DNA from: Fibrobacter succinogenes
GTDB lineage: Bacteria > Fibrobacterota > Fibrobacteria > Fibrobacterales > Fibrobacteraceae
NCBI GenBank assembly: GCA_902799745.1
Contig: CADCBQ010000024.1
Location: 1-46,150, forward strand
DNA length: 46,150 nt
Direction: 5' to 3'
In this document: one piece after another, positions 10,687 through 18,566 of the stretch
Numbering within the stretch: the stretch's first letter is position 1
Layout of the letters: every line of letters starts with the position of its first letter
The notes under the pieces: model-generated
The model's input: the letters and a program-made list of their open reading frames with translations, nothing else
Told to the model about the DNA's origin: nothing
The model's database searches: none
Made by a program: the position numbers and the translations under genes

Positions 10687-11385
10687 ATGAAAGGACGTTT
10701 CGCGGCAGTGCTCCCCGCCGGGGGACTCGGCAAGCGCATGGGCGGAAACATTCCCAAGCAGCTTATGGTTTTAGGCGGCAAGCCCGTTTACCGTTACAGC
10801 CTCGAAACATTCCTCTCGATGGATGAAATCGCCGAAGTCGTGATGGCCGTGCCAGCCGACTGGAAAGATCATTTCGAAAAAGAAATTTTCAGCGACAACG
10901 CAAGCGACGAAATCCGCGCCAAAATGAAAATTGTCGTGGGCGGTGCAGAACGTTGGCAGTCTGTCGAAAACGGTGTGAATGCGCTTACGAGCGATGCCGA
11001 ATTCGTGCTAGTGCACGATGTAGCACGCCCATTCATCAGTAAAGAAATCATCCTCGACGTCTGCAAGACTCTTGTCGAAAAAGGAAGTTGCCTTGTGGCA
11101 AAGCCCGCTGTCGACACCATCAAGATTGCAAAAGACGGCTGCGTGCAGCAGACTATCGACCGCAATACCGTATGGATGGCACAGACTCCGCAAGCAGCCT
11201 CGGTCGCATTACTGAAAAAGCTCTACGGGCGCATTGCCGCAGAGCCTTTAAACTTCACGCCCACCGACGAAGCCAGCATTCTCGAATACTTCGGCGAAAG
11301 CGTCTATATCGTCAAGGGCAACAACCTGAACGACAAGCTTACGACTCCCGAAGACTTCGAGATTTTCGCAAGCCGAGCCCGTTAA
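10687..11385 (+). CDS. ispD: 2-C-methyl-D-erythritol 4-phosphate cytidylyltransferase
   Basis: This 232-residue enzyme joins CTP to MEP in the non-mevalonate isoprenoid pathway. The nucleotide-binding start AAVLPAGGLGKRMGG with the PKQ motif is intact, as are VHDVARPFIS, the TIK region VDTIKIAKDG, WMAQTPQ and the closing LTTPEDFEI. I chose ATG at 10687 over the GTG at 10678 that lies inside the symporter gene; AGGTG in that gene is the ribosome site. Its stop overlaps the convergent permease gene by 4 bases. ispF is not next to it. Confidence 0.95.
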   Translation: MKGRFAAVLPAGGLGKRMGGNIPKQLMVLGGKPVYRYSLETFLSMDEIAEVVMAVPADWKDHFEKEIFSDNASDEIRAKMKIVVGGAERWQSVENGVNALTSDAEFVLVHDVARPFISKEIILDVCKTLVEKGSCLVAKPAVDTIKIAKDGCVQQTIDRNTVWMAQTPQAASVALLKKLYGRIAAEPLNFTPTDEASILEYFGESVYIVKGNNLNDKLTTPEDFEIFASRAR

Positions 11386-12872
11386 ACTTTTCCGCCGAAC
11401 TCAAATCCGGCTTCATCAACCGCCTTCTTGAGGGCGGTTTCGTTTATATCGTCTTCGTCATGCCACTCCACACGGAGTTCCTTTTTCGCGACATCGGCTT
11501 CAGCCGAAATCACGCCGTCTAGAGCCTTCACGGCCTTCTCGACGCAAGCCTTGCAATGACTGCAATTCATGCCGTTCACGCGATAGGTTTCGACAACATG
11601 TTCGTCATGATGATGCTCATGAGCATGTTCATGGCAATGGCATTCGCCTTCACCGTGTTCATGATGATGTTCTTCGCATTCGCAATGATCTTCACCTTCG
11701 CAGCAACAGCCGTGCTCATGAGCCTGTCCTGAACTTGTTTCAGGGCAGCCGCAATGTCCACAGCCACAACCCTTATGCGCAAATTTCGCATAAATAATCA
11801 GCGCGGCAAACACAATTGCGCACACGTAGTCAAACACGCCAAGCGCACCGTGACCATGACATTCCGCAGAACCATGCGGGAGCATTGATCCAAGGAACGT
11901 ATCCATCAGGAATGTGTCGACAATAAAGCCAAAGAACATCGCACCGAAAGCAATCGAAACAAGGTAGGCCGCGAGAGTACGCTTGCCAAAGGCCTTGCCC
12001 ACCACCAGCATGCTTGCGATACTCGTTGCTGGGCCAGCCATCAACAGCACCAAAGCAGCACCCGGCGTAACACCTTTTTCAACAAGAGCCAAAGCCAGCG
12101 GAATAGAACCTGTCGCACAAGTGTACATGGGCATAGCAAGCACCAGCACCACCAACATGCAAAGCAGCGGATATTCGTGCAAGAACAAGAAGAAATCATC
12201 CGGAACAAAAGCAGCAATCAAGGCGCCCAGCAAAAGGCCAATAATCAGCCACTTGCTCACATCGCCAATCATGTTCACAAAGCCGTATTCAAACGTTTCT
12301 TTCACCTTTTGCGCAAAAGACTTTTTCTCGTGTTCATCGTGATCATCATGGTCGCAGGAGCAGTGCTCGCCTTCGCAGCCACAGTGTTCATGTTCATGAT
12401 GATGTTCATGAGAATCTTCAAGCACCGCGACGCCTGTTTCCGGCTCGTTTCTCGTGACCAAATTCGTAAACACGCCGCCAAGCATTGCCGTCACAAAAGC
12501 GGCCACCGGGCGCAAAATCGCAAACGGGCCGCCCAGCAGCGAATACGTCGCCAAAATAGAATCCACACCCGTCGCGGGCGTCGAAATCAAGAAACTCACG
12601 CTCGCGCCCTTGCTCGCCCCCTCTTTCCGGAGCGCAATCGATGTGGGAATCACGCCGCAGCTACAAATCGGAAGCGGAACCCCGAACAAGGCCGCCCACA
12701 ATACCGACTTAAAGTTCGGCTTCGCAATCTTTGGCACATACAAATGGTTCGGCACCCACACATGCAAAATGCCGGCGAGCAAAAAGCCGAGCAGCAGGAA
12801 GGGCGCCATCTCCGAAAACAGCGTAATGAATTGCCAAACAAACTTTTCCAGAATTTCTAAAACCGCAGGCAT
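11382..12872 (-). CDS. Cu/Zn-type efflux permease (SO_0444/ArsP-like, DUF318) with His-rich loops and HMA domain
   Basis: This 496-residue membrane protein has two permease halves. The first holds LPICSCGVIPTSIALRKEGAS and FLISTPATGVDS; the second holds MYTCATGSIPLALAL and LLMAGPATS. These are hallmarks of SO_0444-type permeases. A His/Cys/Asp-rich loop lies between them (about residues 150-185). After the last helix is a second loop, extremely rich in His and Cys, then a C-terminal HMA domain with GMNCSHCKACVEK. Metal would be collected by the loops and HMA domain and exported. Its neighbour is an ArsR/SmtB repressor one base upstream. A REP-like palindrome sits in the linker coding for CPETSSGQA. 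Zn, Cu or As specificity cannot be settled from sequence. Confidence 0.88.
   Translation of the reverse strand: MPAVLEILEKFVWQFITLFSEMAPFLLLGFLLAGILHVWVPNHLYVPKIAKPNFKSVLWAALFGVPLPICSCGVIPTSIALRKEGASKGASVSFLISTPATGVDSILATYSLLGGPFAILRPVAAFVTAMLGGVFTNLVTRNEPETGVAVLEDSHEHHHEHEHCGCEGEHCSCDHDDHDEHEKKSFAQKVKETFEYGFVNMIGDVSKWLIIGLLLGALIAAFVPDDFFLFLHEYPLLCMLVVLVLAMPMYTCATGSIPLALALVEKGVTPGAALVLLMAGPATSIASMLVVGKAFGKRTLAAYLVSIAFGAMFFGFIVDTFLMDTFLGSMLPHGSAECHGHGALGVFDYVCAIVFAALIIYAKFAHKGCGCGHCGCPETSSGQAHEHGCCCEGEDHCECEEHHHEHGEGECHCHEHAHEHHHDEHVVETYRVNGMNCSHCKACVEKAVKALDGVISAEADVAKKELRVEWHDEDDINETALKKAVDEAGFEFGGKV
11723..11749. repeat. REP-like palindrome inside the permease gene
   Basis: CCTGAA (11728-11733), loop CTTGT, TTCAGG (11739-11744) form an exact hairpin. 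The sequence CCTGAACTTGTTTCAGG resembles a palindrome dispersed between genes in many bacteria. Here it is in frame in the linker before the second His-rich loop, coding for CPETSSGQA on the minus strand. Confidence 0.55.
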
Positions 12873-13160
12873 TTACTTACCCTTCTTATGCAGAATATGC
12901 GTGAGACCCGTATTGAAAATCAAACCGATATGTTCGTCGTCAAGCGAATAGAACATCTTGCGACCGTCACGACGCGGCTTCACCAAGTTTGCCGTGCGCA
13001 GAATGCGCAACTGGTGACTCACCACCGACTGTTCCAGGTTCAACTTTTCGGCAATATCGTTCACCGAGACTTCGCCCGAAAGCAACAAGTGAATAATACG
13101 GATACGCGTGGTATCGCCAAAAAACTTGAAGAACTCCGAAAGTTCGAAAAGAACATCCAT
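12873..13160 (-). CDS. ArsR/SmtB-family metal-responsive repressor
   Basis: This winged-helix repressor has the family pattern FKFFGDTTRIRIIHLLLSGE, VNDIAEKLNLEQSVVSHQLRILR (recognition helix) and RRDGRKMFYSL (wing). It controls the permease gene that follows. A longer frame starts at ATG 13205, but that codon lies inside the predicted operator, so I prefer ATG 13160 (MDVLFELSEFF, 95 residues). No alpha3 CxC-type site is visible. The C-terminal helix has DDEHIGLIFNTGLTHILH, with Asp/His positions like the alpha5 zinc site of SmtB/CzrA, which suggests zinc sensing. Confidence 0.9.
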   Translation of the reverse strand: MDVLFELSEFFKFFGDTTRIRIIHLLLSGEVSVNDIAEKLNLEQSVVSHQLRILRTANLVKPRRDGRKMFYSLDDEHIGLIFNTGLTHILHKKGK

Positions 13161-13184
13161 CGAGACTTCGTTTTTCGTATTTTT

Positions 13185-13210
13185 AATATATGAACAGTTA
13201 TTCATATTTT
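13185..13210. promoter_or_regulatory. SmtB/ArsR-type 12-2-12 operator
   Basis: A 26-base imperfect palindrome contains ATATGAA and TTCATAT flanking CAGTTA. Its core ATGAACAGTTATTCA is the same as the core I recall for the cyanobacterial smt operator. On the minus strand it overlaps a possible -10 (TATATT, 13190-13185), placing the repressor across the promoter about 18 bases before the start at 13160. Confidence 0.8.
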
Positions 13211-13333
13211 CATATATACATTTTTAGCGACACTTCGTCAAGGTCAAAACCCGAAATTCGCACCCTTTTTCTCGAAAAATTCACCCAAACTCCCCCATTT
13301 TTGTATTTTTAGCCTAAAAATTGAGGACTTGTA

Positions 13334-14353
13334 ATGAAAATTGCAGTTATTGGTGGCGCAGGTTATATTGGCAGCCACACGATTATTGAATTGTATAAGG
13401 CAGGCCATTCCGTCGTCGCCGTCGACAACCTCGTGAACTCTTGCGACGAATCACTCCGCAGGGTCGCCGAAATTATCGGACAACCCGTCCCCTTCATCAA
13501 GGCTGACGCCCGCGATGCCGCCGCCATGGACAAGATTTTCAAGGAAAACCACTTTGACGCCTGCATCCACTTTGCCGGCCTCAAGGCCGTAGGCGAATCG
13601 GTCGCCAAGCCGCTGGAATACTACGAAAACAACATGAATGCGACATTCGTGCTGTTAAACGCCATGCGCAACAACGGCTGCAAGAACATCATCTTCTCGT
13701 CGTCGGCCACCGTGTACGGCGATCCTGCAGAAATTCCCATCACCGAAAAATGCCCGAAGGGCGCCATCACCAACCCTTACGGCCAGACAAAGTCGATGCT
13801 GGAACAGGTGCTGATCGACGTGCAGAAGGCAGACCCCGAATGGAACGTGGTCTTGCTCCGCTACTTTAACCCGATTGGCGCCCACCCGAGCGGCCGCATC
13901 GGCGAAGACCCGAACGGCATTCCGAACAACTTAATGCCTTATATTACGCAGACCGCCGTGGGCATCCGCAAGGAACTCGGCGTGTTCGGCAACGACTACG
14001 ACACCCCCGACGGAACCGGCGTGCGCGACTACATTCACGTATGCGACCTCGCCTCGGGCCACGTGAGCGCGCTCAAGGCCATCGAAAACAAATGCGGACT
14101 CGCCATTTACAACCTGGGAACAGGCCACGGCTACTCCGTGCTCGACGTGGTAAATGCCTTCGAAAAGGTAAACGGAGTCAAAGTGCCCTACAGCATCAAG
14201 CCCCGCCGCGCCGGCGACATTGCCACCTGCTACTGCAACCCCGAAAAGGCTTACAAAGAACTCGGCTGGAAGGCCCAGTTCGGCATTGAGGAAATGTGCC
14301 GCGACGCCTGGAACTGGCAAAAGAACAACCCCAACGGTTACCGCAAGGGGTAA
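13334..14353 (+). CDS. galE: UDP-glucose 4-epimerase
   Basis: This 339-residue SDR enzyme interconverts UDP-glucose and UDP-galactose. It has the NAD loop GGAGYIGSHT, HFAGLKAVGES, the Ser/Tyr/Lys triad in SSSATVYGD and YGQTK, and the family stretch LRYFNPIGAHPSGRIGEDP. Length is normal. GAGGA precedes the ATG. It runs divergently from the metal repressor. It would feed galactose units into lipopolysaccharide or exopolysaccharide. A perfect 10-bp hairpin follows the stop. Confidence 0.96.
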   Translation: MKIAVIGGAGYIGSHTIIELYKAGHSVVAVDNLVNSCDESLRRVAEIIGQPVPFIKADARDAAAMDKIFKENHFDACIHFAGLKAVGESVAKPLEYYENNMNATFVLLNAMRNNGCKNIIFSSSATVYGDPAEIPITEKCPKGAITNPYGQTKSMLEQVLIDVQKADPEWNVVLLRYFNPIGAHPSGRIGEDPNGIPNNLMPYITQTAVGIRKELGVFGNDYDTPDGTGVRDYIHVCDLASGHVSALKAIENKCGLAIYNLGTGHGYSVLDVVNAFEKVNGVKVPYSIKPRRAGDIATCYCNPEKAYKELGWKAQFGIEEMCRDAWNWQKNNPNGYRKG

Positions 14354-14372
14354 CGACCCCAAAAGCCGCTTT

Positions 14373-14398
14373 CCGCAAAAAAAATTCATTTTTTGCGG
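14373..14398 (+). terminator. Hairpin after galE
   Basis: CCGCAAAAAA (14373-14382) pairs exactly with TTTTTTGCGG (14389-14398) around loop AATTCA. The T run is inside the stem, so it may work as a weak terminator or a 3' stabiliser. The tRNA-Gly promoter begins 11 bases later. Confidence 0.6.
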
Positions 14399-14408
14399 CA
14401 CCTTCCCC

Positions 14409-14437
14409 TTGACACCTCCGCCCAATTATTCTATAAT
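14409..14437 (+). promoter_or_regulatory. Consensus housekeeping-sigma promoter of tRNA-Gly
   Basis: TTGACA (14409-14414) and TATAAT (14432-14437) are both perfect and separated by 17 bases. The predicted start is about 5 bases before the tRNA. Confidence 0.93.
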
Positions 14438-14448
14438 TGGGCAACCCC

Positions 14449-14521
<73 letters not shown>

Positions 14522-14523
14522 CT

Positions 14524-14562
14524 AAAAAAGAAACGCCACCTTAACGGTGGCGTTCTTTTTTA
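14524..14562 (+). terminator. Terminator of tRNA-Gly
   Basis: AACGCCACC (14532-14540) pairs with GGTGGCGTT (14546-14554), loop TTAAC, followed by CTTTTTTT, with A-rich sequence before it. Confidence 0.93.
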
Positions 14563-14573
14563 TTCGCGTGAAC

Positions 14574-14821
14574 GGGACTCGGAGACGAGAAGAGGGGCCG
14601 ACTAAATAACGAGTTGCGCGAAGCGCGTGCGAATTATTTAGGAACTCACGCCCTAAAGGGCGGGAGGCCCGCCAGGGTGAGGAGCTAGCCGGTCGCAGAC
14701 CGGAGACTAGCAACGAATCACTAAATTCTTTTGTGGGCGAAGCCCGTGAAAAGAATTTAGGACTTTGAGCGCAGCGATAAGCCCGTCAGGGCAGCAAGTC
14801 AGCCGCGCAGCGGAGACTGAC
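14574..14821. repeat. Array of covarying stem-loop units downstream of tRNA-Gly
   Basis: Most of the gap 14522-14982 is a structured repeat. Two full units (14602-14711 and 14721-14821) and one remnant (14574-14590) are present. In each full unit, stem 1 is CTAAAT...ATTTAG around a G(C/G)GC-gaa-GC(G/C)C core. Stem 2 is closed by CTCAC/GTGAG or GACTT/AAGTC. Stem 3 is GCTAG-CCGGTC-gca-GACCGG-aga-CTAGC or GTCAG-CCGC-gca-GCGG-aga-CTGAC. Stem sequences differ between the units but stay paired, while the gaa, gca and aga segments stay fixed. The rest of the gap (14822-14982) is AT-rich and holds the direct repeats and promoter of the hipB gene. Confidence 0.8.
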
Positions 14822-14863
14822 GCAGCTGTCAATTCCTTCCCCCACTCTTTTTTAGAAAAAATT

Positions 14864-14920
14864 AATTCACTAAATTTAAAGAATAAACGCATAATTTCCG
14901 CAATAATTCACCAAATCTAA
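14864..14920. promoter_or_regulatory. Direct-repeat pair upstream of hipBA, possible operator
   Basis: AATTCACTAAATTTAA (14864-14879) and AATTCACCAAATCTAA (14905-14920) match at 14 of 16 positions and are 41 bases apart, about four helical turns. They lie just upstream of the predicted promoter and could be where the HipB-like repressor binds. Confidence 0.45.
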
Positions 14921-14930
14921 TGAAAAACTA

Positions 14931-14959
14931 TTGTTTTTAGATTCAATTTTTATTATATT
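14931..14959 (+). promoter_or_regulatory. Candidate promoter of the hipBA-like operon
   Basis: TTGTTT (14931-14936) and TATATT (14954-14959) are spaced by 17 bases. The region between TTGTTT and AAACAA (14966-14971) has inverted ends that could be part of an autoregulatory site. Confidence 0.55.
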
Positions 14960-14982
14960 TAATTCAAACAACGGGAGAAAAT

Positions 14983-15393
14983 ATGGCGACATACAAAGTA
15001 CAAACCGACGAGTCCGCACTAGCCCTACTAGGGAAACGTATGGCGGCATTCCGCATAAGGAACAACTGGACACAAGCCCAGCTCGCCCAAATATCCGGAG
15101 TCAGCAAGGGAACCGTAGAACGCATTGAACGCGGCGATTCAGTCCAGGTGTTAAACCTAGTTAAGGTACTACGGGCCTGCAATATGCTCGAGACTTTCTT
15201 GAGTATATTCCCGGACGATTCTCCCTCGCCCATGCAACTTTTGCAAATGGGGCAAATCAAGAACCGCCAACGCGCAAGCTCTCCTCACAAGAAAAGCACC
15301 AGCGAAAATTCCGTCGCCGACAACTCCGCTCAATATTCAGCCGCCGAAAGCCCTGCCAAGAACAAGCCCTGGGTATGGGACGAAGACAAGTAA
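14983..15393 (+). CDS. HipB-like XRE-family antitoxin / repressor
   Basis: This 136-residue protein has a helix-turn-helix of the Cro/CI type at about 17-70 (NWTQAQLAQISGVSKGTVERIERG). A Ser/Lys/Asn-rich flexible segment follows, and the tail is short and Trp-rich (KPWVWDEDK). It should bind the kinase toxin and repress the operon. GGGAGA precedes the ATG. The toxin gene starts 6 bases after the stop. The long tail (about 60 residues after the HTH) is larger than that of E. coli HipB (88 residues in all). Confidence 0.88.
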   Translation: MATYKVQTDESALALLGKRMAAFRIRNNWTQAQLAQISGVSKGTVERIERGDSVQVLNLVKVLRACNMLETFLSIFPDDSPSPMQLLQMGQIKNRQRASSPHKKSTSENSVADNSAQYSAAESPAKNKPWVWDEDK

Positions 15394-15399
15394 CGCATT

Positions 15400-16686
15400 A
15401 TGATTGCAGTCGAAGTAAAACTCTGGGGAACGACCATCGGTGCGCTTTCTATGCTCGAAGGCGAGCAAACAGCGCGTTTCGAATACGCCCCTAATTTTAT
15501 CGGAGCAGGAATAGAACCTTCTCCTATAGTAATGCCCGTATCCAAGCAAATTTATTCGTTTCCACTGCTGTCAAAGACATTCCATGGACTTCCGGGACTT
15601 TTCGCAGACAGCATCCCCGACAAATTCGGCAACAGAGTCATTGATGCAAGGCTTATTCGGCAAGGCCGGCTCCCCGAAAGTTTTACCGCCCTTGAGCGCC
15701 TGTGCTACACAGGGAATCGCGGCATGGGAGCGCTGGAATTTTTCCCCTTGCAAGGCCCCGATTCTCACACAGACGACTCCCTGGATATAGAAAACCTGCG
15801 AATTTTCGCCACCGAAGTATTGAATCAACGAAAGCGGTTCTCCACAAAAAAGCTCAGCAAAAAAAACACAAAATCCTTCGAGGACATTCTCCGGGTAGGA
15901 ACCTCCGCCGGAGGCGCCCGCGCGAAAATCCTCATCGCCTATGACGAAGCAACTGGCGAAATACGTTCAGGCCAGGTGGCCACAGACACGAACTTCGGCT
16001 ACTGGCTTTTAAAACTCGACGATGTGGAACAAAACGGCGACAAGGAAAATGCAGACCTGTTTGGGTACGGCGCGATTGAATACACTTACTCGCAAATGGC
16101 CAAGCTTGCCGGTATAGACATGACCGAATGCAAACTGTACGAATGCGCCGGACACAGGCACTTTATGACCCGACGGTTCGACCGACTGCCGGGCGGGAAA
16201 AAGCTGCATTACCAGTCGCTATGCGGCCTTGCCCACTACGACTTCAACATGCCCGGCGCCTACAGCTACGAACAAGCCCTGAATATCATCAAGCTGCTAG
16301 GCCTCGGCTACGACGCACTCGAAGAAATGTTCCGCCGTGCGGCATTCAACATCTGCGCCCGCAACCAAGATGACCACGCCAAAAACATCGGGTTCTTGAT
16401 GGACAAAAGTGGAGCATGGAAACTCGCTCCCGCATTCGACATGACCTACGCCTACAATCCGCAAGGTCTATGGACCGGCACTCACCAGATGACATTCAAT
16501 GGCAAGCGAGACAATTTCTCGCTAGACGATTTCAAAGCGGTCGCAAAATTTGCAGGACTGCGACAGGGGCGCTATAAAAAAATTCTCGATGAAGTCAAAA
16601 GCGCCGTCACCGAGTGGCCCAAACTTGCAAAGCAAAACGAAGTCCCAACAAGAATCATCCGCGCTATTGCGGCTGCGCACCGGTAA
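15400..16686 (+). CDS. HipA-family serine/threonine kinase toxin
   Basis: This 428-residue protein is close to E. coli HipA in length (440). The Gly-rich loop is VGTSAGGARAK (166-176). The catalytic loop is NQDDHAKN (322-329), and the metal-binding Asp347 is in APAFDMTYA. Gly-rich loop Ser169 is a possible autophosphorylation position by analogy with HipA Ser150. HipA phosphorylates glutamyl-tRNA synthetase and causes dormancy; the target here is inferred only. All kinase motifs are intact, so the toxin appears active. Placement beside a tRNA and a repeat array fits an acquired module, but no integrase or att site was found. Confidence 0.92.
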   Translation: MIAVEVKLWGTTIGALSMLEGEQTARFEYAPNFIGAGIEPSPIVMPVSKQIYSFPLLSKTFHGLPGLFADSIPDKFGNRVIDARLIRQGRLPESFTALERLCYTGNRGMGALEFFPLQGPDSHTDDSLDIENLRIFATEVLNQRKRFSTKKLSKKNTKSFEDILRVGTSAGGARAKILIAYDEATGEIRSGQVATDTNFGYWLLKLDDVEQNGDKENADLFGYGAIEYTYSQMAKLAGIDMTECKLYECAGHRHFMTRRFDRLPGGKKLHYQSLCGLAHYDFNMPGAYSYEQALNIIKLLGLGYDALEEMFRRAAFNICARNQDDHAKNIGFLMDKSGAWKLAPAFDMTYAYNPQGLWTGTHQMTFNGKRDNFSLDDFKAVAKFAGLRQGRYKKILDEVKSAVTEWPKLAKQNEVPTRIIRAIAAAHR

Positions 16687-16751
16687 ATTTTTTCCGCAAG
16701 ATTAAGCAAGCCCCCCTTTACCCAAAAATTTTATTACATTTCACCCTACCG

Positions 16752-17909
16752 ATGCAAGACGAAAAATACATACTGGTAGATAGCGAAGAATCGCTCGCGA
16801 ATTTGCTCGCGGATTTGGAGCTGTACGAAATGGCCGCCGTCGATACCGAGGCGGATTCCATGTACCATTATACCACCCGTCTTTGCCTAATCCAGATTAC
16901 CATCGGCGAACACCACTACATTGTGGACCCGCTGTGTGGACTTGACCTTGCCCCTTTGTTCAAGGCCCGCGCCATGCAGACGCTCATTTTCCACGGCGCC
17001 GACTACGACTTGCGACTGCTCTGGCAGACTTACGGATTCTCGCCCAAGCAGATTTTTGACACCATGCTCGCGGCAAAGATTCTGGGCGAAGATCACCTGG
17101 GCCTTGCGGACTTGGTGCGCGAATACTTCGGTGACGAACTCAAAAAAGAAAACCAGCGTGCCGACTGGACCACGCGACCGCTGCCGCTTGAAATGTGCGA
17201 ATACGCCATTCACGACACGTTCTACCTGCACGAACTTTGCGCGATTCTCGTAGAAAAGTTGCAAGAAGCAGGCCGCATGAGTTGGCTTACCGAACAGTGC
17301 GACGCCTTGATCGAACACGCCAAGCACCCTGCCCCGCCGAGAAAGGACCCCTGGCGCGTCACGGGCTCCGCTCCGCTTTCGCCGTGCGCCCTGAACGTGC
17401 TCAAGTTCCTCTGGGAATGGCGCGAAAACCAGGCTCAGGAACTGGACCGCCCGCCCTACAAGGTGATGCCGGTGGAACTGATGCTTGCAATCGCACGCCG
17501 CAGCGAGGCGAACTTTCCGACCGTGGACTTGGAAAAGTTGCCGAAGCTCCCCCGCAATTTCCGCGACGAGCGTCTGGATTCGTTCGTGAACATGCTGCAG
17601 ACGGCGGTGGCCGTGCCGCAATCGGACTGGCCCGAAAGACTCCCCAAGGCCCCGCCCCCGCCGGTGGTGCCGAACTCCGACCTGCTCTCGGTACTCAAGA
17701 CCTGGCGCGACCTGAAGGCCGAAGAACTGGAGCTTGACCCGTCGCTCTTGGCCAACAAGGCGCAGCTCATTTGGCTTGCCGCTCCGGGTGACATGCCCTG
17801 GGAGGCCCGCTACGAAGAAGCTCACCTCATGAACTGGCAGCGCGTCCTGTGGACTGAAATTCTGCAACAGAACCTGCCCAACGCAAAGCGCGTAGGTGAC
17901 CCCGACTAA
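16752..17909 (+). CDS. rnd: Ribonuclease D
   Basis: This 385-residue DEDDy 3'-5' exoribonuclease has motif I VDTEADSMY, motif II FHGADYDLRLL and motif III with Tyr-x3-Asp in YAIHD. An HRDC-type helical region follows (about 210-290). RNase D matures tRNA 3' ends. The frame is open upstream into hipA, but ATG 16752 (MQDEKYILVDS) starts exactly where RNase D proteins begin. There is no clear Shine-Dalgarno sequence before it. It follows hipA by 65 bases without a visible terminator. Confidence 0.9.
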   Translation: MQDEKYILVDSEESLANLLADLELYEMAAVDTEADSMYHYTTRLCLIQITIGEHHYIVDPLCGLDLAPLFKARAMQTLIFHGADYDLRLLWQTYGFSPKQIFDTMLAAKILGEDHLGLADLVREYFGDELKKENQRADWTTRPLPLEMCEYAIHDTFYLHELCAILVEKLQEAGRMSWLTEQCDALIEHAKHPAPPRKDPWRVTGSAPLSPCALNVLKFLWEWRENQAQELDRPPYKVMPVELMLAIARRSEANFPTVDLEKLPKLPRNFRDERLDSFVNMLQTAVAVPQSDWPERLPKAPPPPVVPNSDLLSVLKTWRDLKAEELELDPSLLANKAQLIWLAAPGDMPWEARYEEAHLMNWQRVLWTEILQQNLPNAKRVGDPD

Positions 17910-17966
17910 ATTTTTTATAACTCACCTTAACCGCCCGCTACTGGACAAAACCCCCGCAGGCATACT

Positions 17967-18542
17967 ATGGAATCTGTACTTCTCGTTTCTGCCTTACTCC
18001 TTTTGATTTTCGGCTCCAGGCCGCTTTTCGAGATGTTGCGCAAAAAGCGCGACGGCGAAGAACTTATCGGAAACCCGTGGGAAGAAATCCACGCCATCAA
18101 GAGCTACAGGGAATCGCGCAAGGTGGCGGCGTTCTACCCGCTCACGGGCGAACCGAATATCATGCCGATTATCGAGCAGCTCGCCGACGAAGACCGTCTG
18201 CTGCTTCCCCGCTGCACGGGCCCAACGACCATGGAATTCTGCCACGTGCAAAGCCTCAAGAAAGATTTGGTCAAGGGCAAGTTCGGCATTATGGAACCCC
18301 GCGGCGACATTCCGGCCTACGAGGGCGACTTCACCGTGTTCCTGGTTCCCGGCACCAAATTCAACTTGACCGGCGAACGCTGCGGGCACGGCAAGGGTTA
18401 CTACGACCGCTTTTTGGCAAAGCACCCGAACGCCCACAAGGCGGGCATCGCGACACCCAAGCAGATTAGCGTCGAGCCGCTCGTGCAAAAGCTGACCGAC
18501 ATCAAGATGGACCAGATTATTATTTGTAGGGAAAAGCCCTAA
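17967..18542 (+). CDS. 5-formyltetrahydrofolate cyclo-ligase-like protein with N-terminal membrane helix
   Basis: Residues about 60-191 carry the 5-FCL pattern: FYPLTGEPNIMPII, PRC, GIMEP, LVPGTKFNLTGERCGHGKGYYDRFL (ATP/Mg loop) and IATPKQ. The family salvages 5-formyl-THF to methenyl-THF using ATP. The first 23 residues (MESVLLVSALLLLIFGSRPLFEM) are a strong hydrophobic helix, where the normal enzyme has a basic helix with Lys and Arg used in nucleotide binding. No better start is available unless Met23 is used. It may be a membrane-tethered or divergent member. TrmH follows after 24 bases. Confidence 0.78.
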   Translation: MESVLLVSALLLLIFGSRPLFEMLRKKRDGEELIGNPWEEIHAIKSYRESRKVAAFYPLTGEPNIMPIIEQLADEDRLLLPRCTGPTTMEFCHVQSLKKDLVKGKFGIMEPRGDIPAYEGDFTVFLVPGTKFNLTGERCGHGKGYYDRFLAKHPNAHKAGIATPKQISVEPLVQKLTDIKMDQIIICREKP

Positions 18543-18566
18543 GGATTTTAGATAAAGGATTGCATT

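Noticed and set aside
9429..10781. 450-codon open frame antisense to the symporter gene
   Set aside because: The composition is polar and unlike any family; the plus-strand gene is certain.
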